Assembly (NCBI GenBank): GCA_030430325.1
Contig: JAUIFR010000004.1
Span: forward strand, 1-38,809
Length of the DNA: 38,809 nt
Origin: Bacteroidia bacterium
Lineage (GTDB): Bacteria > Bacteroidota > Bacteroidia > Cytophagales > Cyclobacteriaceae
Direction: 5' to 3'
The first letter of the stretch is position 1. Each line of letters opens with the position of its first letter. The notes below the pieces were generated by a model. It was given only the letters and a program-made list of their open reading frames with translations, made no database searches and was not told the origin of the DNA. The position numbers and the translations under genes are program-made. Below are positions 35,901 to 38,809 of the stretch, piece after piece.

Positions 35901-38190
35901 CGGAGATGCAGAGCAGTGTAAAGCCTTATTTCAAATGGCTAATTTTATGAGTCCTTGGAAAAAGCCACTTAGTGACTCTTTACCGCTGTATCAAAAAAGT
36001 TTTGAATTAGGGCGTAAATCAGGCGAATTACAATTTGCAGGTTATGATTATACGTATTTAGCTGTAAATTCGTATTATGCGGGCACAAATTTGCAAAAAT
36101 TAAGTGAAGCTTGTGAGCAGTACTTTAGTTTCAACGAGCAAACCAAAAATACAGTTGCCGCTGATGTAATCACCTCTATTCGCTATAGTGTTGCGTTCTT
36201 ATTAAATGATAATGCTGATACAAAACTATTTGAATTTGGAGGAGTTACCGAACAAGAGTTTTTACAAGGCTGCCAGGAGCGCCAATCTTTTGCGGCAATA
36301 ATTAATTTCAAAATTGCCAAAGCTAAATCACTCACAATTTATGGAGAATTTGATCATGCACTTCAAAATCTGGAGGAAGCAAAACCCCTGTTGGCCGCAT
36401 TATTTGGTACTCCTCAGCTTGTGGAATTCCATTTTTATTATGCCATAGGCCTTATAGTGACAAGTGAGTCTTCAGCGCAAAAAGAAGAAATCAAAAAAGC
36501 CGTTGATGAAAGTATTGCCTTATTGAAAAACTGGGCAGATCATTGCCCGTCAAACTTTAAGGCCAAGTACTTGCTTGTTGCCGCTCTTTATGATGATTAC
36601 TTCGGACAATCTTCACAAACAATTGAGCACTTCAAGGAAGCATCTAAGGTTGCTTTGCAGTATGAATATGTGCAAGTGGCAGGGCTCGTTCAGGAGTTTG
36701 CGGTTAAGTTTTATTTGAAAAAAGAATATCATGATTTCGCCAAAATAGCTGCGATAAAAGCTCATGAATGCTATAGTACATGGGGGGCAATTCACAAAGC
36801 TAAACAGTTGGAGTCGGCCTACCCGGATTGGTTTGGTTTTAGAAAAGCGTATCAGTCGATTAATTTAAGTAATACTACTTATACCACAGCCATGGTTAAT
36901 ACCGAAGAAATTGATTTGTATTCGGTGGTAAAGGCCTCACAAACACTATCAAAGGAGGTGGTTGTCCATGACTTATTGCATAAAATGATGGAAATCATAT
37001 TAGAAAATGCAGGGGCAGAAAGTGGGTACCTCATTCTGAAGAACAATGCGCAATGGAAGGTGCACGCAGCCATGAATGCGGAACGCAAAAGCATCGACAT
37101 CATAGATCCCCAAACCATCGCTGAGCTAAACCGATCGGAGAAAAAAGCGGTGATCTCTGAGTATATTGTAAATTTTGTCATGAGAAGTAAAGATTTCGTG
37201 AGGATTGATGATGCCAGAGTGGAGCAAAAATTCAGAATGGATCATTATCTTAAGTCTGGCAATATTTTATCACTTTTATGTTTACCATTATTATACAAAA
37301 ATGAAGTGAAAGGTATTTTATACCTTGAAAATAACCTTACTACTGGAGCATTTTCGGAAGAGCGTAAGGATATACTTAAAATGCTTTCTTCGCAAATGGC
37401 TATTTCGATTGAGAATGCATTACTCTATGAGAACCTTGAGAATAAAGTGAAAGAGCGCACACAGGAGTTAGAGCATAAAAATAGCGAGTTATTGGCGTTA
37501 AATAAAGAAAAAAATGGCTTGATTCATATTGTAGCGCATGATCTAAAAAGCCCACTTAATCATATTGATGGGTTAATCAATATAATTGAGCTGTCGGCAT
37601 CAAATTTGGATAATGATCAACAAGATTCTATCGAACATATTAAAAAATCCACCCAATACCTCAAAAAAATGATTACTCAAATACTTGATGTAGAAGCAAT
37701 CGACAAGAAACAGGTAAATATAGATCTGAATGCGGTGGATATATCAGATATTACTAAGCAAATTGTTAGCGAATATATGGTAGAAGCAGGCAAAAAAGAG
37801 ATTAACCTGTATGTGAATATCGATAAGGCCCTGCGCTTAGAGGCAGATCCGATGATGCTACAACAAATTATTACCAATTTGCTGTCTAATGCGATTAAAT
37901 TTTCGCCTAAGGGAAAAACAATACGTATTGACCTAGAAGAACAAAAAGATAAGATTGAGCTTAGCATAAAAGACGAAGGCCCTGGAATTAGCGAAGCGGA
38001 TATGCAAAAGTTATTTGGAAAATTTCAACGATTAAGCGCACAACCTACTGGGGGAGAGCATTCTACGGGTTTGGGGCTGTCCATAGTTAAGAAATACACG
38101 GAAGCCTTAAATGGTCAAGTTTGGTGTGAGAGCACCGTTGGAAATGGAGCTTGCTTTAAGGTGCAGTTTAAGGCATTGCAAACGTCGTAA
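32968..38190 (+). CDS. Trifunctional Ser/Thr kinase - AAA ATPase - GAF sensor histidine kinase
   Basis: A 1740-residue cytoplasmic signalling protein. Residues about 20-275 are a protein kinase domain: K34 in VLIK, catalytic loop HKDLNGNN (124-131), DFD at 145-147 where DFG is normal, and APE at 173-175. Residues about 295-600 are an AAA/STAND-type ATPase with P-loop GYAGVGKS near 325 and Walker B LFLDDLQW near 452. Residues about 690-1290 are a helical TPR-like region. A GAF domain covers about 1315-1490 (AGAESGYLILKN to IENALLYENL), then a short coiled coil. HisKA has HDLKSPLNHI (His near 1523), and HATPase_c has NLLSNAIKFSP, DEGPGIS and STGLGLSIVKKY. No receiver domain is present, and no response regulator gene is next to it. 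The architecture matches known cyanobacterial-type multi-kinases. Confidence 0.93.
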   Translation: MMETKNVKTFYQNNNTILYLQEQNEEFDGPVLIKTLKSNASIEKDLIRLQNEFENTNAINSPEIRKAIKRGKFDNRPALWLEYIPSTTLNHFLKDHQLDTKVFLQIAINICSAVSKIHQNGIVHKDLNGNNILIKPKTLECFIIDFDTSTRVDLREGKQKNPEKLEGLLTHIAPEQTGRINRKVDYRSDLYSLGVTFYHLISGKLPFEPDDIIKLLHSHIARKATPLFKVDPSIPTAISNIIEKLLAKNAENRYQSCLGLKHDLEVCLKQIEESGIIKEFELAAHDFSGKLQLPQQLLGRDKELKQLKESLDNTISTKTCLTLVTGYAGVGKSALISELQWPISQKNGLLIQGKYDQHLQNIPYVAITEAFSELVDHLLMTPDKELQQWKASIKNAVGDIGQVLIDVIPKLEHIIGKQPSITELGSTEAQHRFKYAFISFVEALCAKQSITLFLDDLQWTDLSSLELIEAIISIPNLKNLFIIGAYRSNEIDQNHPLAKKIDEFRAQSLPFSSITLENLAQDHVEMLIREAFSPTKQDTTKLAKLLYAKAQGNPFFTTQIIQSLCENKIIEFDFGSKNWTWNMTEIQHINITKNVIDLLTSKITNLPVATQEVLKLAACIGNRFKLQHVRNVSDKPLYYLSKALWGGIKEGFIVPVYDPIRYFRSGHFDQTFESDIEVSFQFIHDRVQQAVTSMIPSVEWQEIHLKLGTYFQNLSQKDKKERVFDIVAHYNKALPIIDDSNKVEVARLNAQASKRAKQAAAFEPAFIYAETALAQLDQKIWEIDYNFAFETYKLYAELAYLAGRFERSQEVISEIIEHAQSELDQAAVLELLVLELTMMTQYQQAEQEARNGIALLGFEIPDDQYADHIGGKLGQIAQLLQNRSISSIADDPNMPYSKEMLCISLLFRLSNTAYIMNNQELFTLSILNIVELSLIHGHTPYSQYGYSCYGIVLAGALQDFDSAYAFGEMSIQLAEKHYGDAEQCKALFQMANFMSPWKKPLSDSLPLYQKSFELGRKSGELQFAGYDYTYLAVNSYYAGTNLQKLSEACEQYFSFNEQTKNTVAADVITSIRYSVAFLLNDNADTKLFEFGGVTEQEFLQGCQERQSFAAIINFKIAKAKSLTIYGEFDHALQNLEEAKPLLAALFGTPQLVEFHFYYAIGLIVTSESSAQKEEIKKAVDESIALLKNWADHCPSNFKAKYLLVAALYDDYFGQSSQTIEHFKEASKVALQYEYVQVAGLVQEFAVKFYLKKEYHDFAKIAAIKAHECYSTWGAIHKAKQLESAYPDWFGFRKAYQSINLSNTTYTTAMVNTEEIDLYSVVKASQTLSKEVVVHDLLHKMMEIILENAGAESGYLILKNNAQWKVHAAMNAERKSIDIIDPQTIAELNRSEKKAVISEYIVNFVMRSKDFVRIDDARVEQKFRMDHYLKSGNILSLLCLPLLYKNEVKGILYLENNLTTGAFSEERKDILKMLSSQMAISIENALLYENLENKVKERTQELEHKNSELLALNKEKNGLIHIVAHDLKSPLNHIDGLINIIELSASNLDNDQQDSIEHIKKSTQYLKKMITQILDVEAIDKKQVNIDLNAVDISDITKQIVSEYMVEAGKKEINLYVNIDKALRLEADPMMLQQIITNLLSNAIKFSPKGKTIRIDLEEQKDKIELSIKDEGPGISEADMQKLFGKFQRLSAQPTGGEHSTGLGLSIVKKYTEALNGQVWCESTVGNGACFKVQFKALQTS

Positions 38191-38198
38191 GTCTATTT

Positions 38199-38555
38199 TT
38201 ATTTTTTCTTTGTTGGCTTGGGTTTTAGTGATGCAACATACTTATAACTTTGGGCAAAATAGGGAGCTAGTGTAGGAGTATCTTCAAGTAATTTAGCAGG
38301 CACTACAACATACTCTTTCATTGTACGTCCATATTGTACCATTAGTTCACTATTATATTGATCAAGAAATTGGTTTCTTTCATCATTATCCAACCGCAGA
38401 CCCATGTTACCATCATTATCAATAAAAGAATACATATGCCCATTAATGGAGGTATAAGCCATTGTTTTACCTTTGCGCTCTGCCCCAGGCTGTGTGGCAA
38501 TGAGTCGGTCATAGTGCTCAAGTTTATCGATGGGCGGTGTAGATTTCTTGGTCAT
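38199..38555 (-). CDS. TfoX N-terminal-domain-like small protein
   Basis: A 118-residue soluble protein starting MTKKSTPPIDKLEHYDRLI. The middle, GKTMAYTSINGHMYSFIDND then LRLDNDERNQFLDQY and MKEYVVVPAKLL, is the pattern of TfoX/Sxy N-terminal-domain proteins of Bacteroidota. These have a small alpha/beta fold and usually no C-terminal TfoX domain. The end is lysine/proline-rich (SLKPKPTKKK). TfoX in gamma-proteobacteria promotes competence, but the single-domain versions here have no established role. It converges on the kinase gene with only 8 bp between stops. A paired palindromic element lies 25 bp upstream of its start. Family call moderately confident. Confidence 0.7.
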   Translation of the reverse strand: MTKKSTPPIDKLEHYDRLIATQPGAERKGKTMAYTSINGHMYSFIDNDGNMGLRLDNDERNQFLDQYNSELMVQYGRTMKEYVVVPAKLLEDTPTLAPYFAQSYKYVASLKPKPTKKK

Positions 38556-38579
38556 TCTATATAAATTATTTCATCGATA

Positions 38580-38648
38580 TTCAACGAAATTTGCAAAATA
38601 CACTCAATTTTTAATTGAAATTAATCTAATTTTGCTAATTATATTCAA
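38580..38648. repeat. Paired 28-bp quasi-palindromes (69-bp intergenic element)
   Basis: Unit 1 (38580-38607) is centred on GC 38593-38594, with left arm TTCAACGAAATTTGC. Unit 2 (38621-38648) is centred on GC 38634-38635, with core CTAATTTTGCTAATTAT. The spacer is 13 bp and the centres are 41 bp apart. It lies 25 bp upstream of the minus-strand TfoX-like gene. Confidence 0.72.
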
Positions 38649-38699
38649 AATAAACACAATAATGTTTTTTCAATTTAATCAATTTACCTGAGTTCGATT

Positions 38700-38809
38700 C
38701 TAAAAAAGAGTTAATTGGTTAAAGTTGGAGTTGTTTTGATATTTGATGGCTGGTTTTTTTGGTAAAAAAGAATAGGCAATGAGTCCAGCAATGAGGTTTG
38801 AAAGGAAGT
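38700..38809 (-). CDS. Possible C-terminal end of an unidentified minus-strand gene
   Basis: From the right edge the minus strand is open for 35 codons, ending at TAG (38702-38700). The translation begins FLSNLIAGLIAYSFLPKKP and then turns polar. This looks like a last membrane helix plus a cytoplasmic tail. The other two minus-strand frames are also open over much of this stretch, so the call is weak. Confidence 0.25.
   Translation of the reverse strand, partial: FLSNLIAGLIAYSFLPKKPAIKYQNNSNFNQLTLF

Noticed and set aside
38191-38198. Terminator between the convergent kinase and TfoX-like genes
   Set aside because: Only 8 bp separate the stop codons and there is no hairpin; the nearby T-runs alone are not enough.

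Overview
This is a gene-dense, AT-rich stretch of a Bacteroidota chromosome, most likely a free-living Cytophagales-type bacterium (order inferred, not proven). The evidence is: type IX secretion (T9SS) sorting domains on two surface proteins, Bacteroidota-style promoters (TTG near -33, TAnnTTTG near -7), a Bacteroidota LptC lipoprotein, and giant secreted RHS-family proteins.

Left part (1-3657): the end of yidC, then an intergenic region with two inverted DnaA-box-like sites and an AT-rich core. parA and parB follow, with a small membrane-protein gene overlapping the parB stop. Next is a DUF4143-type AAA ATPase preceded by evenly spaced ACTTATAAGT palindromes that look like an autoregulatory operator.

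Surface-protein cluster (3795-9709): two paralogous exported proteins made of divergent InlB-type repeats (four and six copies), each ending in a T9SS sorting domain, flank an exported beta-propeller protein. Then come dps, a small and apparently scrambled ORF6N-domain gene, tRNA-Ala(GGC) and pgi on the minus strand, and lptC with an overlapping small membrane-protein gene.

RHS locus (14096-31277): three consecutive large exported proteins (1653, about 1081 and 2918 residues). The first has the N-terminal signature of Bacteroidota proteins that accompany RHS proteins. The second has Ig/PKD-like domains and one YD-like tail. The third carries the RHS/YD core with a beta-helix segment inserted ahead of it and a variable C-terminal tail. 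I infer that they act together as a split RHS shell or surface complex. A decayed IS1380-type element lies 33 bp after the third gene.

Right part (31976-38809): a thioredoxin-fold protein; a 1740-residue Ser/Thr kinase-AAA-GAF-histidine kinase; a convergent TfoX-N-like small protein; and possibly the end of another minus-strand gene.

The most unusual signal is a family of intergenic 69-bp elements: two 28-bp quasi-palindromes centred on GC, with a 13-bp spacer and exactly 41 bp between centres. Four clear copies start at 5934, 7687, 19060 and 38580, a degenerate one at 11313 and a half copy at 3685. I know of no named element of this form.
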